DNA of 64,000 nt from Spiroplasma endosymbiont of Labia minor (lineage in GTDB: Bacteria; Bacillota_I; Bacilli_A; Mycoplasmatales; Mycoplasmataceae). Where the stretch lies: assembly GCF_964019845.1 (NCBI RefSeq), contig NZ_OZ026465.1, positions 682,001-746,000 of the forward strand. The letters are read 5' to 3'. Shown here piece after piece: positions 33,210 through 48,112 of the stretch. The notes below the pieces were generated by a model that had not been told where the DNA came from, made no database searches, and saw only the letters and a program-made list of their open reading frames with translations. A program made the position numbers and the translations under genes. How positions within the stretch are numbered: position 1 is the stretch's first letter; every line of letters starts with the position of its first letter.

Positions 33210-35294
33210 TTATTTATGTTCTTTAATTTTTGCTTCTTCTGGTATTTCTCCAGAAACTTTAAAGTCACCTAAAATTACTAAGTTATCGTCTTTTCCTAGG
33301 GCATTCGGAATAATTGAAAATGTATTTGATATTCCATCTGCTGCATGCCTAAATGGTATTTTTGATACTGATGCTAATGATGCAACTGCACCAGAACAGT
33401 CACGTCCATGCATTGGATTGGCACCTGGTGCAAATGCTTCTGGATATTTTCTACCATCTGGCGTATCTCCAGTTGATTTACCATAAACTACATTTGATGT
33501 AATTGTTAACACAGACATTGTTGCTTCTGAATTTCGATAGGTTTCATGACTACGTATTTTGTTCATAAATGTTTTAACTAATGTTTTTGCTATATCATCA
33601 ACACGGTTATCATCATTTCCATATTTTGGAAAATCACCTTCTGTTTTATAACTTGTAATAATTCCTCTTTTATCTCTAATTGGATAAACTTTTGCATATT
33701 TAATTGCAGATAATGAATCTGCAACAACAGATAAACCAGCAATTCCAGTTGCAAAAAATCTATGCAAATTAGTGTCATAAAAACACATTTCTGCACTTTC
33801 ATAATAATATTTATCATGCATGTAATGAATGACATTTAACGTGTTAACGTATTTATCTGCAACCCAAGTCATCATATTATCAAATTTTGCATATACTTCA
33901 TCAAAATCCAATGGTTCATCATCTTTTGTAGTTACTGGTTCAAATCTTGGCGATATCTGTTCACCAGATAATTCGTCAATTCCACCATTAATTGCATATA
34001 ACAATGTTTTTGCTAAATTTGTTCTTGCACCGAAAAATTGCATTTGTTTTCCAACTTTCATTGGCGAAACACAACAAGCAATAGCATAATCATCGCCATG
34101 AGTTATACGCATTATATCATCGTTTTCATATTGCATTGATGAATATAAAATTGAATATTTAGAACAAAATTCTTTAAATGATTCTGGTAATTGTTTAGAT
34201 CAAAGAATTGTTAAATTTGGTTCAGGTGAAGGACCCATATTTGCTAAAGTATGTATATATCTAAAACAATTTTTAGTTACAAGTGTGCGCCCATCAAGAC
34301 CCATTCCACCAATCGATTCTGTAGCTCATACTGGATCACCAGAAAAAACTTCATTATACGCAGGCGTTCTAGCAAATTTAACAATCCTTAGTTTCATAAC
34401 TAAATGATCAACCAATTCTTGTGCTTGTTCTTCTGTTAATATTCCTTTTTTAATATCGCGCTCAATATAAATATCTAAAAATGTAGCTGTTCTCCCAAAA
34501 GATTCTGCAGCCCCATTATTTTGTTTAATTGCAGCTAAATAAGCTAAATATGTAAAATTGAACGCCTCATGTGCATTAGCGGCAGGTTCTGTTACATCAA
34601 AGCCATAACTGGCAGCCATTTTTTCAATTTGTTTTAATGCTTTTATTTGCTCTGAAATTTCTTCTCGTAAACGAATTTTGGCTTCTGTCATTTCTCCATC
34701 TACTAAAGCGGCATCATTTTGTTTTTCTGTGATTAAAAAATTAGTTCCATACAAAGCCAATCGACGATAGTCACCTATAATACGTCCACGACCATAAGTA
34801 TCTGGTAAACCAGTAACTATGTGACTGCGACGAATTTTTCGCATATCTGTTGTATATGCATCAAACACTCCCTGGTTATGCGATTTTCTATAATCTGTAA
34901 AAATATTTTTTACACGTTCTGATACTGTAAATCCATAAGATTCATTAGCTTGAACAGCCATAGTTATGCCACCTCATGGCATAAGCGCTCTTTTAAATGG
35001 CTTATCAGTTTGCAAACCAACAACTTTTTCTAAATTTTTATCTATATAAGCCGCACCGTGTGAAGTTATAGTTGATGGTATATCCGAGTCAACGTCTAAT
35101 ACTCCACCCGCAGCTCTTTCTTTTTTTGTTAAATTCATAATTTGCTCTCAAAGTTTATTTGTAGCATCTGTAGGTTTTGAAAGGAATGAATCATTGCCAT
35201 CATATGGCTTATAGTTTAATTGAATGAAGTTTCTAACATCAACTTCTTCTGTTCAAATTCCAGTTTCAAAATCATCTCATTGTTTTTTATTCAA
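33210..35294 (-). CDS. pflB: Pyruvate formate-lyase, large part lacking the glycyl-radical domain
   Basis: 694 aa of PFL (formate C-acetyltransferase): pyruvate + CoA to acetyl-CoA + formate. Present: N-terminal PFL domain ([33 protein letters not shown]), active-site Cys407-Cys408 (AIACCVSPM) and the substrate-domain end [18 protein letters not shown]. After that a novel 24-residue tail (ending EEAKIKEHK) leads to TAA; the RVSGYA domain is in the next gene. The 694 + 82 residues together match a usual PFL (about 760). Start is TTG at 35294 with GGAGGTGA upstream; no better ATG is in frame. It follows ackA by 109 nt. Confidence 0.95.
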
Positions 35295-35403
35295 TAGATT
35301 TCACCTCCGCTAACATTTTATTCCTATTTTTATATTTTTTTTAAAAAAATGATAATTTTATTTAAAAAGAGATGTTTATTAGAAAAATGTAAGAATAATG
35401 ATT

Positions 35404-36600
35404 CTACTCATTTGTAATGAATTTTTGAACTTCTTGGCAAATCATTAATTCTTCATCCGTGCGTATTTTAAAAATTTTATATTCAGAATCATCGTTATTT
35501 ATTTTTAGATAATCATAGTAATTTTTATTATTTAAATTATCATCCATATCTAATTTCATAATTTTTATATAATCAATTACAGCTTTTCTAACATCTGCTG
35601 CATTTTCTCCAATACCAGCTGTAAAAATAATTGCATCAATTTCACCTTCTAATAAATTTGCATATTTTACTATATAATCTGCAATTTTTTGTGCATAAAT
35701 ATTAAAAGCTAAAATTGCCCTTTCATTACCTTCATTTTTTGCTTGACAAATATCTCGCATGTCACTTGAAATACCACTTATACCCAATAAGCCTGATTTT
35801 TTATTTAAAACGTTAAAAACATCATCCAATGTTTGTTCAGTATTTTTTATTAAAAAATCAATTATTGATGAATCAATATCGCCACATCTTGTTCCCATCA
35901 CTAATCCAGCTAAAGGAGTTAATCCCATTGATGTATCATAAGATTTTCCGTTTTTTACGCACGCTATACTTGCACCATTACCCAAATGGCAAATAATTAA
36001 ATTTAAATTATTTTCATTTCTATCTAAAATTTTTGCAACTTTTGACGTTATATAATCATAGCTTATACCATGGAATCCATATTTTCTTGCACCAAGTTTT
36101 TCATAATACTCATAAGGTATTGCATATAGAAAATTATGTTTTGGCATTGTTGTATGAAATGATGTATCAAAACATCCTATTAATTTAGCTTTTGGCACTG
36201 TTTGTTTAAATGCAGTGATTGCAGCTAAAGCACCAGGGTTATGCAATGGAGCTAATTTAATATTTCTTTTAATTATTTCAATAACTTCTTTAGTAATTAT
36301 GCATGGTTTGATGATTTTTTCTCCACCATGAACAATTCTAAAACCGATACCTTTAATATTATCAATGTTTTCAATAATGTTTAGTTCTTCGAATTTTGTC
36401 AAAATACTATCTACTGCTGATAAGTGATCATTTAATTTATCTTTATATTCATATATTTGATTATTAAATTTAATTTTTAATATCCCGTCTACGTTTATTC
36501 TTTCTGCTATTCCTTCAACTAAAATATTTAAATGTTCGTTTTTGTTTTCGTACATTTTAAATTTAATTGAACTACTTCCAGAGTTAACAATTAAAATCAT
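35404..36600 (-). CDS. ackA: Acetate kinase
   Basis: 398 aa ASKHA-fold kinase: acetyl phosphate + ADP to acetate + ATP. Motifs: N-terminal ILIVNSGSSSIKFK, substrate/phosphate segments ICHLGNGASI and YDTSMGLTPLAGLVMGTRCGD, and IIFTAGIGENA near the C-terminus. I chose ATG 36600 (AGAGGA 6 nt upstream) over an in-frame ATG 33 nt earlier. With PFL it gives the ATP-yielding branch of pyruvate fermentation; a phosphotransacetylase is not in the window. Confidence 0.97.
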   Translation of the reverse strand: MILIVNSGSSSIKFKMYENKNEHLNILVEGIAERINVDGILKIKFNNQIYEYKDKLNDHLSAVDSILTKFEELNIIENIDNIKGIGFRIVHGGEKIIKPCIITKEVIEIIKRNIKLAPLHNPGALAAITAFKQTVPKAKLIGCFDTSFHTTMPKHNFLYAIPYEYYEKLGARKYGFHGISYDYITSKVAKILDRNENNLNLIICHLGNGASIACVKNGKSYDTSMGLTPLAGLVMGTRCGDIDSSIIDFLIKNTEQTLDDVFNVLNKKSGLLGISGISSDMRDICQAKNEGNERAILAFNIYAQKIADYIVKYANLLEGEIDAIIFTAGIGENAADVRKAVIDYIKIMKLDMDDNLNNKNYYDYLKINNDDSEYKIFKIRTDEELMICQEVQKFITNE

Positions 36601-36944
36601 ATTTTTTCCTCTACTATAACTATTGAGATTCATTTATACATACTTTAACAATAAAATTAATGTACTTGTAATACTGTCAATGTTTAATTAAAATATCATA
36701 ATAAAAAATTGCATATTCTAAGTTAATCAATTATTACTAATTTAAAGAAAGTCTAAATATCAATTAATACTTTGCTTTAATAATTTATTTATAAATTGGA
36801 AAATTATTCTTAATATATAAGTTATCCAAAAATATTCTATACTAATTAATTTAAAAAAATGAATTTATATAAATATTTAAAATAAAAAATATATTTAATA
36901 TACAAAAATTTATCCATAAAAATAATTACAATATTAACTTAAAC
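36601..36944. other. Intergenic region upstream of ackA
   Basis: 344 bp, very AT-rich. A TTGACA at 36680-36675 (minus) could be the -35 of the fermentation cluster, but no clear -10 is placed 16-18 bp from it. No ORF or RNA gene recognised. Confidence 0.4.
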
Positions 36945-36974
36945 AAAAAAAATAACCCTAAGGTTATTTTTTTT
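36945..36974 (-). terminator. rRNA operon terminator
   Basis: AAAAAATAACC / GGTTATTTTTT stem (36947-36957, 36962-36972), 4-nt loop, T run, directly after 5S. Confidence 0.85.
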
Positions 36975-36976
36975 AA

Positions 36977-37084
36977 ACTGGCACCGCGCTATCTTCCCCC
37001 AAAGGAGTATTTTCACCGTAATAGTGCTTAACTTCTGTGTTCGGCATGGGAACAGGTGTGACCACTATGCTATTAGCACCAGAT
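36977..37084 (-). rRNA. rrf: 5S ribosomal RNA
   Basis: About 108 nt. Minus strand begins TCTGGTGCTAATAGCATAGTGGTCACACCTG and ends GGTGCCAG-type pairing (CTGGCACC on plus); contains the conserved CCGAACACAGAAGTTAAG core. Ends placed to about 3 nt. It follows 23S by about 110 nt. Confidence 0.95.
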
Positions 37085-37195
37085 TATGTTTCACAGAACA
37101 TAACAATCAATAAATCATCTTTATTGTTTCTTATCCTCTGAAAACTGAATATTAGACAAACTGCAAATTATGTTTTAGGTTTTTCTTGCCTAAAA

Positions 37196-40097
<2,902 letters not shown>

Positions 40098-40359
40098 AAA
40101 AACCTAATTTGCAATTTGATGACAATTTTAGTTTTTTATATTAATATTGAAATAACAAAATTGATGTCATTCTATAATTTAAAAAATTAAGAATTGTTGG
40201 AAATAAATTTACATTTATTTCCTATATTTTCATCTAGATATTCAGTTTTCAAAGAACAAGTTTTTTTCAGAGATTGTTAAATCTAACAATCTCTGAAAAC
40301 TAAATAGAACGAAAATAGTCTAGCTGTAAATCATTAAAACAGCTATTGTCTTTCTCCAT
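40098..40359 (-). other. 16S-23S spacer without tRNA genes
   Basis: 262 bp. It holds no tRNA, only a perfect 12-bp inverted repeat CAGAGATTGTTA / TAACAATCTCTG (40268-40279, 40284-40295, 4-nt loop) and the phrase GTTTTCAAAGAAC, also found before 16S, probably processing or antitermination signals. Confidence 0.75.
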
Positions 40360-41888
<1,529 letters not shown>

Positions 41889-42145
41889 TAATGATGATTT
41901 AATACTGACTATTTCCTTTTTTATTGTCCTAAACTCAAAAATTAACTTTATGTTAAATTGATAAGATTTTGGTTGTTTGTTCTATTTAGTTTTCAAAGAT
42001 CGTTACGCCAACTTGAGCGCCACAAATGAATATACACTGTTTGAAGTATAAATACAAGCGTTTTAATAGAAAATTTAAGCTTTTTTAAAAATTTATATAA
42101 CTTAATAAAATCTAATATTCATCGTGCTCAAAGTGCGACTTAGAG

Positions 42146-42174
42146 ATAATAACAAGTAACTTACTATTTGTCAA
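42146..42174 (-). promoter_or_regulatory. rRNA operon promoter
   Basis: Consensus -35 TTGACA (42174-42169), 17-bp spacer, -10 TATTAT (42151-42146), about 260 bp before the 16S start. GTTTTCAAAGATCG (near 42001-41988) follows in the leader, as in the spacer. Confidence 0.85.
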
Positions 42175-42275
42175 CTATTTTTACATTATTTATAAAAAAT
42201 ATACTAATTACATTTAAATGTGATTAATTATTCTAAAAATGCAAACATTTAGGCAAATATTTAAAGACAAAATTA

Positions 42276-42305
42276 AAAAATCTAAAGCATAAACTTTAGA
42301 TTTTT
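42276..42305. terminator. Orphan bidirectional terminator upstream of the rRNA promoter
   Basis: Perfect 12-bp stem AAAAATCTAAAG / CTTTAGATTTTT with loop CATAAA. It has no recognisable gene next to it on either side; it may insulate the rRNA promoter or end an unidentified transcript from 42306-42950. Confidence 0.8.
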
Positions 42306-42956
42306 AATTTAAATGATCCGAATTTTATTAACTCAGCATTTAAAACACAACAAGAAAAACAGACAAAGACTAGATTGCTTTTTTATATTTTTTAAATAAC
42401 ATATCAAAAATAAAATTGATGATTTTTATAAGTATTCAACTAATTTTTTGTTATAAATTTTCTATGCATTCTTTTGTATGGAACATTAAATTGCTTTAAA
42501 TAATTTACCAAAAGAACGGTTCATATTAAAAAAATATTTAAAACAACATTTTTTTAATATGACGTATAATTCATAACTACATTTATTCATTTTTATAAAT
42601 ATTAATACATAAATTTTATTATTTACATTAAATTTTTATTGAAAACAGTTCAAGATAATCAGAATAAACTTAATTTAATAATTTTCTAAATATTAGCAAA
42701 TTCCTTTGCATAATACAAACACTTCTGGACTTGTCAAAAACTTATAACTTTTTAAAATTATCAACGTTAAAAAATAAAAAATACTTGCTATGCATATTTA
42801 TTATGCCATTTCATATTTTATAAAATGACACTTTCATTATATACTATAAAATATAAAAAATTAAACTATTTTATTTTTTTATAAATTTTATTCAACCCCA
42901 TTATTATTGACATATGCATTATCTTATTTTATTCAATTAAAAAATGAACATTTAAA
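42306..42956. other. 650 bp without a recognisable gene, between two terminators
   Basis: Very AT-rich; no open frame with a convincing start and Shine-Dalgarno, no tRNA cloverleaf, and none of the RNase P, tmRNA or SRP RNA core sequences that I could recognise. Possibly decayed coding DNA. Confidence 0.4.
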
Positions 42957-42993
42957 TAAGGTGAACCCCAAAAGTGGGGTTCACCTTAAATAA
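42957..42993 (-). terminator. Strong terminator after the low-complexity-tail membrane protein
   Basis: Perfect 14-bp GC-containing stem TAAGGTGAACCCCA / TGGGGTTCACCTTA (42957-42970, 42975-42988), 4-nt loop, flanking A/T runs; 22 bp after the stop of the 391-aa gene. Confidence 0.9.
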
Positions 42994-43014
42994 AATTATT
43001 TTTTATTTAAAGTA

Positions 43015-44190
43015 TTAATCTTCTCCCCAATCAATTGAAAATTGAGAGTCTTCCGAATCAGTATTTTCATTATTATTAGGTGTTTCATTATTATTAGGTG
43101 ATATAGAAGTATTATTTGTATTTGTATTTTCATTTAATTGTTCTGCTTGATTACGTTTATATTCATCAGAATCATTAATATTGTTAACTTGTGCATCAGG
43201 TAAAGGAACATTAATTCCTGGACGTTCTTGTTGCTTTAAAGCATCTCAAATCCTATCTGAATCTTCAATAAAAACTTTATTTTTATAAGAATCAATTAAT
43301 TCTGGGCGTTTGTGTTCGGCTTTTTTTGGTTGTGTTTGTTTGGTATTACCAATTGGGCGATCAAAATGATTTGATACACCTGAACGTCTCGGAATTATAG
43401 TTTGTTTATATGGGTCTTTTATTGAATTATCAAATTGAGGTTTTTCAACCACTTTTACAATATTTGAATTAGCATTTACAGCTTGTTTTTCATTATCAAC
43501 AACAATAGTTTCTGCTTGTGATGAAGAATTTATATTTTCAGAGTCTTCTAAAGATGAAGATTCACTAGAAATTTCTGCCGAATCATCTGTAAATTCATTG
43601 GCTTTTTTATTTAATGAACTTCTCAATCTATTTAATTTTGAATGTAAATCAACTGAGTCTTCATTTTCTCTTAATAAATTATGATTTGAAGTTTGAACAT
43701 ATTGAATTTGATTTGGCGTGTTTTCTTTGACATTATTTTTATTTTTGTTATTTTCAAGAATTATTGTTAATAAATAAAGCACAAATGTTACAAATGCAAG
43801 AGAAATAGATAATGAACGTAAAATTAAAGAATTTTCATAAGCATCACTACCAACATAATAACTTCTCATATCATAAACAAAATACATTAAAATATTGACA
43901 GCAAAAATTAAAACAATAATAATCATTGAAATTACAATCAAACTTAATTTATATTTTTTTGTGTACATAACAAAAGAAAATATAATTAAAATTGAAGCAA
44001 AGATAAGCATTAAAATATTAATAATCTTATACAACAAACCAGCGTTTGTAAATTTATTTAATACAAAAGAATCCAAAAGTTCAGCAGAAGGAAAAACTAA
44101 AGCAGTTTTTACAATTATAATTACAGATAAAATAGTAATTATACCTGCAAACAGTGAAAAAACACCACCCACAATTCTTAAACTACGCAT
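43015..44190 (-). CDS. Membrane protein with four N-terminal helices and acidic low-complexity tail
   Basis: 391 aa. Four hydrophobic segments at about 9-31, 55-75, 83-107 and 125-147, then a long hydrophilic C-terminal region (about 240 aa) rich in N, S, E, D and Q, with SSSLEDSENINSSSQ and NNNETPNNNENT stretches, ending SIDWGED. The tail is presumably intrinsically disordered. No family recognised. Monocistronic between the gapN promoter side and its own terminator. Confidence 0.8.
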
Positions 44191-44273
44191 TAAAACACCA
44201 ACCCTTATATTAAATTTATTTACCCTTTAAACAACAATATAATAACAACAAAACTTATAAAATGCAAAAAATA

Positions 44274-45689
44274 TTAATAATTTATTATAATTCCTTGATA
44301 TCTTGTCATTGATAATAGAGATTCTCTAATACCTTGAACACCAACACCAGAATTTTTTATTCCTAAAAAAGGAAAAGAATCTGGCCCTCTTTGAGTTTTA
44401 TTATTTATGTTTACTGTACCTGCTTCAAGTTGTTTTGCAACACGTAAAGTTTCTGACAAATTTTGTCCGAAAACTGCAGCTTGTAAACCAAATTCTGATT
44501 CATTTGCAATTTTTATTTGCTCTTTTAAATCATCTATTCGAATAACAGGCAAAACTGGTCCAAATGGTTCTTCTCATGCTAATTTCATTTTTGTTGTTAC
44601 ATTGTCAATTAAAGTTGGCTGCATCAAATTTTTTTCACGTTTATCTCCGCAAACAATTGTTGCACCCAAATTTTTTGCATCATCAATTAATGATTGAACA
44701 AATTCTGTTGATTTTAAATCAATTATTGGTGTAATAATAGGTGATTCCATAGGTATACCAACAGATAATTTAGATACTTTATCTTTTAAAAGTGGAATTA
44801 ATTTATCTGCAATTTTATTTGTAGTAATTACGCGTTTTATTGCCGTACATCTTTGACCAGAATAATTGAACGCTCCACTTACAATGTGATTTGCATAATT
44901 TTCTAAATCTAAATCATCTAAGACAATTGCTGGGTCTTTGCCACCCAATTCTAAAATCAAATCCGAAGTAGAAGCGTTTTTTTGTAATTTTTTACCAACT
45001 GCAACAGATCCTGTAAATGAAATAAAATCTATTGATTTATGCGCTGTTAAGTAATCTCCAATTTCTCGACCTCTACCTGTTACAACATTGAATAAGCCCT
45101 TTGGCAATTCAGTTTCATGCATTAATACACCCATATATGCGCCTACCAATGAACCTTGTGTTGCTGGTTTAAATACAAGTCCATTACCACTAACTAATGC
45201 AGGAATTATTTTGGCAACTGCTAAATTAATCGGATAATTAAACGGTGAAATAGCCAAACCAACACCCTTTGGAATTCGATAAAAAACGCCTAATTTATTT
45301 TCAAACCCCATTTCTTCACCAGTTTGAGCAAGCGGAAACAATCTTTTTGCTTCTTCGAACGTATAATCTATTAATTCTACTGTTCTTTCAACTTCTGTTA
45401 AACCATCTTTATAACTTTTTGCAACTTCTGCAGCCAACAAATCTGCAATAAATTCTTTGTTTTTTAATAATAAATCTCTAAATCTTTTTAAAACGTTTAT
45501 TCTTTTTAAAATTGGAGTTTTTGCTCAATTTATTTGTGCTTTTTTGGCGGATTCAAAGGCCAAATCGATATCTGTTGGAGTTAACGCAGTCACTTGACCA
45601 GCTATAGAAAGTGTACTTGGATTTTCAATATCAAGTCAAGAACCATTATCTATAAAATTACCATTAATATATGCTTTTATTTTTTCCAT
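44274..45689 (-). CDS. gapN: Non-phosphorylating glyceraldehyde-3-phosphate dehydrogenase
   Basis: 471 aa aldehyde-dehydrogenase superfamily protein. Catalytic Cys281 (NYSGQRCTAIKRV) and Glu247 (LELGGKDP) fall within 3 residues of the GapN positions of streptococci (284 and 250), and the substrate-loop GQRCTAIKR is GapN-like. It oxidises glyceraldehyde-3-phosphate to 3-phosphoglycerate with NADP+, supplying NADPH and bypassing one ATP step. NPSTLSIAGQVTALTPTDID starts the NAD(P) domain. Typical full length. Confidence 0.93.
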
Positions 45690-45728
45690 ATTTTTTCTTC
45701 CTTTTTTCTACTTGTTATTACAAATGAA

Positions 45729-46472
45729 TTAATTAAATCTAGCCATTAAAATAGCACCTGCTATTGCAACATTTAGCGATTCAACGTCATTTGTTTTTAT
45801 GGTTACATTTATATCAGTTAATTTACGTAATTCATCTGATAATCCATTGCCTTCATTTCCTAATAATAAACAAAACTTTTTATTTGGTGTAAACTCCAAA
45901 TAATTTATGCTTTGTTCGTCTAAAAATGTTGATAAAATTTGAAACCCAGATGCTATTAATTGATTAATTGTTAATTCTATATCTCTATAACAAAAATTTA
46001 ATGCAAAAATTATCCCTTGTGTTGAGCGCAATAGTTTATCATTATAAACAGACACAGTATTCGGTGACATCACGATTTGATTAAATCCAAATGCTTTTGC
46101 AGTTCTAAACAATGTTCCAAGATTTCCTGGGTCTTGAATGTCATCTATCATTAAAATTTTTTCAATTTGTGGATCGAATACTTCTGTAATTAAATCACAT
46201 ATTGCAAAAATAGATTGACTAGTTTTTACATTAGAAATCTTTTCAATAATTGATTGAGAAACTTCTATTTTATTTTGAAAACTATATTTTTCTAGTTCAC
46301 TTTTTGAACCAATTAATGTTTTAACAATTCCTTTTTTTAAAGCAATATCTACAAGATGATTTGTTTCAATAATAAATTGTTTAAATTTTTTAATATTTTT
46401 CATCTGTTTTAATGAAGTTCAGTATTTTACTTGTTCATTTTTTAATGAAGATAATATTTTATTTTCAATCAT
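45729..46472 (-). CDS. SpoU/TrmH family RNA 2'-O-methyltransferase
   Basis: 247 aa. N-terminal substrate-binding segment (residues 1-80), then the SPOUT fold: MIDDIQDPGNLGTLFRTAKAFGF (motif 1), LLLGNEGNGLSDELRKL (motif 2) and ESLNVAIAGAILMARF (motif 3), the trefoil-knot SAM site. The target could be 23S rRNA or tRNA. ATG at 46472, 17 nt after the previous gene's stop, so probably co-transcribed with it. Confidence 0.93.
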
Positions 46473-46489
46473 TTAAAATCTCACATTTC

Positions 46490-47536
46490 TTAAGTGAATA
46501 AAAATCCTATTTTATAAAGTTTACTTGTTGGATCTTCTCAATCTTTACCCTTATATTTTGGGTTTTTTACGGGTATTGTCACAATTAAAGATGCTTTTCT
46601 TGGTAACGGCAACATTTTACCCTTCATAATTTGCAAAGCAGTCATCGATTTACCAATAGCTTTAAGATCACGATATTCTTGTTGGAAATCTTCTTGATCA
46701 TAAACACCATCTGTTTTCACCATAATGTGAATTTTATTTTTTGTAAATCATTTCTGAAATTTAATATATTCATCATGTTCCATTAAATATGCTTTTTTCC
46801 CTGAAATAATTCTATTTGCCTTAAAATCATATCCTATTAAAAAATCTCTAAATAACGATGGTCCAGTTTGACCAGATGTCATCATGGAATACATTTTTTC
46901 TATAGTTTGTTGAGCAGTTGGAAAACCATAAGCGATAAATGATTGTCCTATTCAAACATGTTGATAATTCATTTTGTTTGGTTTTGTATCATACGGTTCT
47001 ATAAATTTTAATGCATTAACTCAATATCTACCATCTATAATATTATGCATAAATTCAAATCCATATTTTTCAAATTTTAAAATAATCTCTTTATTTGTTT
47101 TTTTAACAATTAAAAATTTAAACTCTTTTTCTATTTTTTTGATTAATATCGGATCTAATATGCCGTTAATCATTTCATCAGAACGTCGTACTTTTTGAGT
47201 ATTTGCTAATTCATGGAAATTGCTTTTCATCATGTTTGCACGATTTAATATGTCTGTTCTTCTGCCCAAAGCAAACGGTGAATCTCTATCTGGCATAACA
47301 AGTTTACTTGATGAAGTATATTCATCCTCTTTATTTTTTGTATTGTCATCAGTTTCTGGAGGATCATCATATAATTTTAAAATCGGCCTTTTTGGATCAA
47401 AATTTGGATCTTCATTTTTTTCATCTGTCACAGAAGCATCATCTTTTTGATCATTAATTAATTTTTTCAGTTCTCGAATTCTTTCTTTGAAAGAATTCGT
47501 TGATGATTCATCTTTTGTTTTTAAATAATCATTCAT
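46490..47536 (-). CDS. Conserved-looking protein of unknown function
   Basis: About 348 aa, soluble. The N-terminal about 80 residues are charged and probably disordered (KERIRELKKLINDQKDD; DPNFDPKRPILKLYDDPPETDD). The rest looks folded, with YGFEFMHNIIDGRYWVNALKF and QHVWIGQSFIAYGFPTAQQTIEKMY. No family recognised. The ATG at 47536 has no good Shine-Dalgarno; an in-frame TTG at 47545 with GAGG about 10 nt upstream is an equally good start. Confidence 0.7.
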
Positions 47537-47583
47537 TTTGCCCAAAACAAATTTTCCTCTCTCTTTTTTACTGACTATAACTA

Positions 47584-48090
47584 TTAATAATTATTATTTT
47601 TACGCTCATAATTTATTTGATTTTTTAATTCATATGCATTCATTATTTCTTTTCATGAATATTTCAATATATTTGCAAAAGCAAAGAAATAATTCAATAA
47701 ATTTTGATAATTTGTTAATGAATTATCCTTTGTAAACAAAACAAAAATTTCTAAAAATTTTAAAGTTGCTGTATCAAAATTGTCTTCAAAAGTCATTTCT
47801 ACATATTTAAAATTTGAAAAATTAAAATGAATGTTGTTACCAATAGAAACAATAAAATGCAATCCATCAATATATTCTTCTAATTGAATATTTTTTTCAG
47901 ATGGCAATTTTTTTGATCAAAATTTGAATGATCTAACTTCATTTAAAAATTCACCAAATTCTACAAATAATGCAATTTGTCTTTTTGTTTGCAAAAGTGT
48001 TTTATCAATATTTAAATCATTTTCAATATAATTGTCCAATTTTTTTTGTTGTTCGCTTAAATAAATTAATTTTTCAATATCAATTATCAT
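47584..48090 (-). CDS. Dimeric dUTPase (MazG-like all-alpha NTP pyrophosphatase)
   Basis: 168 aa. The helical metal-binding pattern of dimeric dUTPases is visible: VEFGEFLNEVRSFKFWSKK (ExxxE-type) and later LEEYIDGLHFIVSIGN (EExxD). It would hydrolyse dUTP to dUMP + PPi, keeping uracil out of DNA and feeding dTMP synthesis. The ATG at 48090 is 22 nt after the pgi stop; same operon. Confidence 0.85.
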
Positions 48091-48112
48091 TTTCAACAGC
48101 CCTTCTTTAAAA

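Noticed and set aside
32945-33268. Longer version of the glycyl-radical protein starting about 25 codons upstream of the ATG at 33193
   Set aside because: The upstream codons overlap the pflB end in another frame, show no PFL similarity, and the AAGGAGG site is placed for the ATG at 33193.
40098-40359. Possible tRNA genes in the 16S-23S spacer
   Set aside because: No acceptor stem, T-loop (GTTCRA) or CCA end could be found; only a simple hairpin is present.
42306-42956. RNase P RNA, tmRNA or SRP RNA in the gene-free stretch
   Set aside because: Composition is far too AT-rich and the conserved core sequences of these RNAs are missing.
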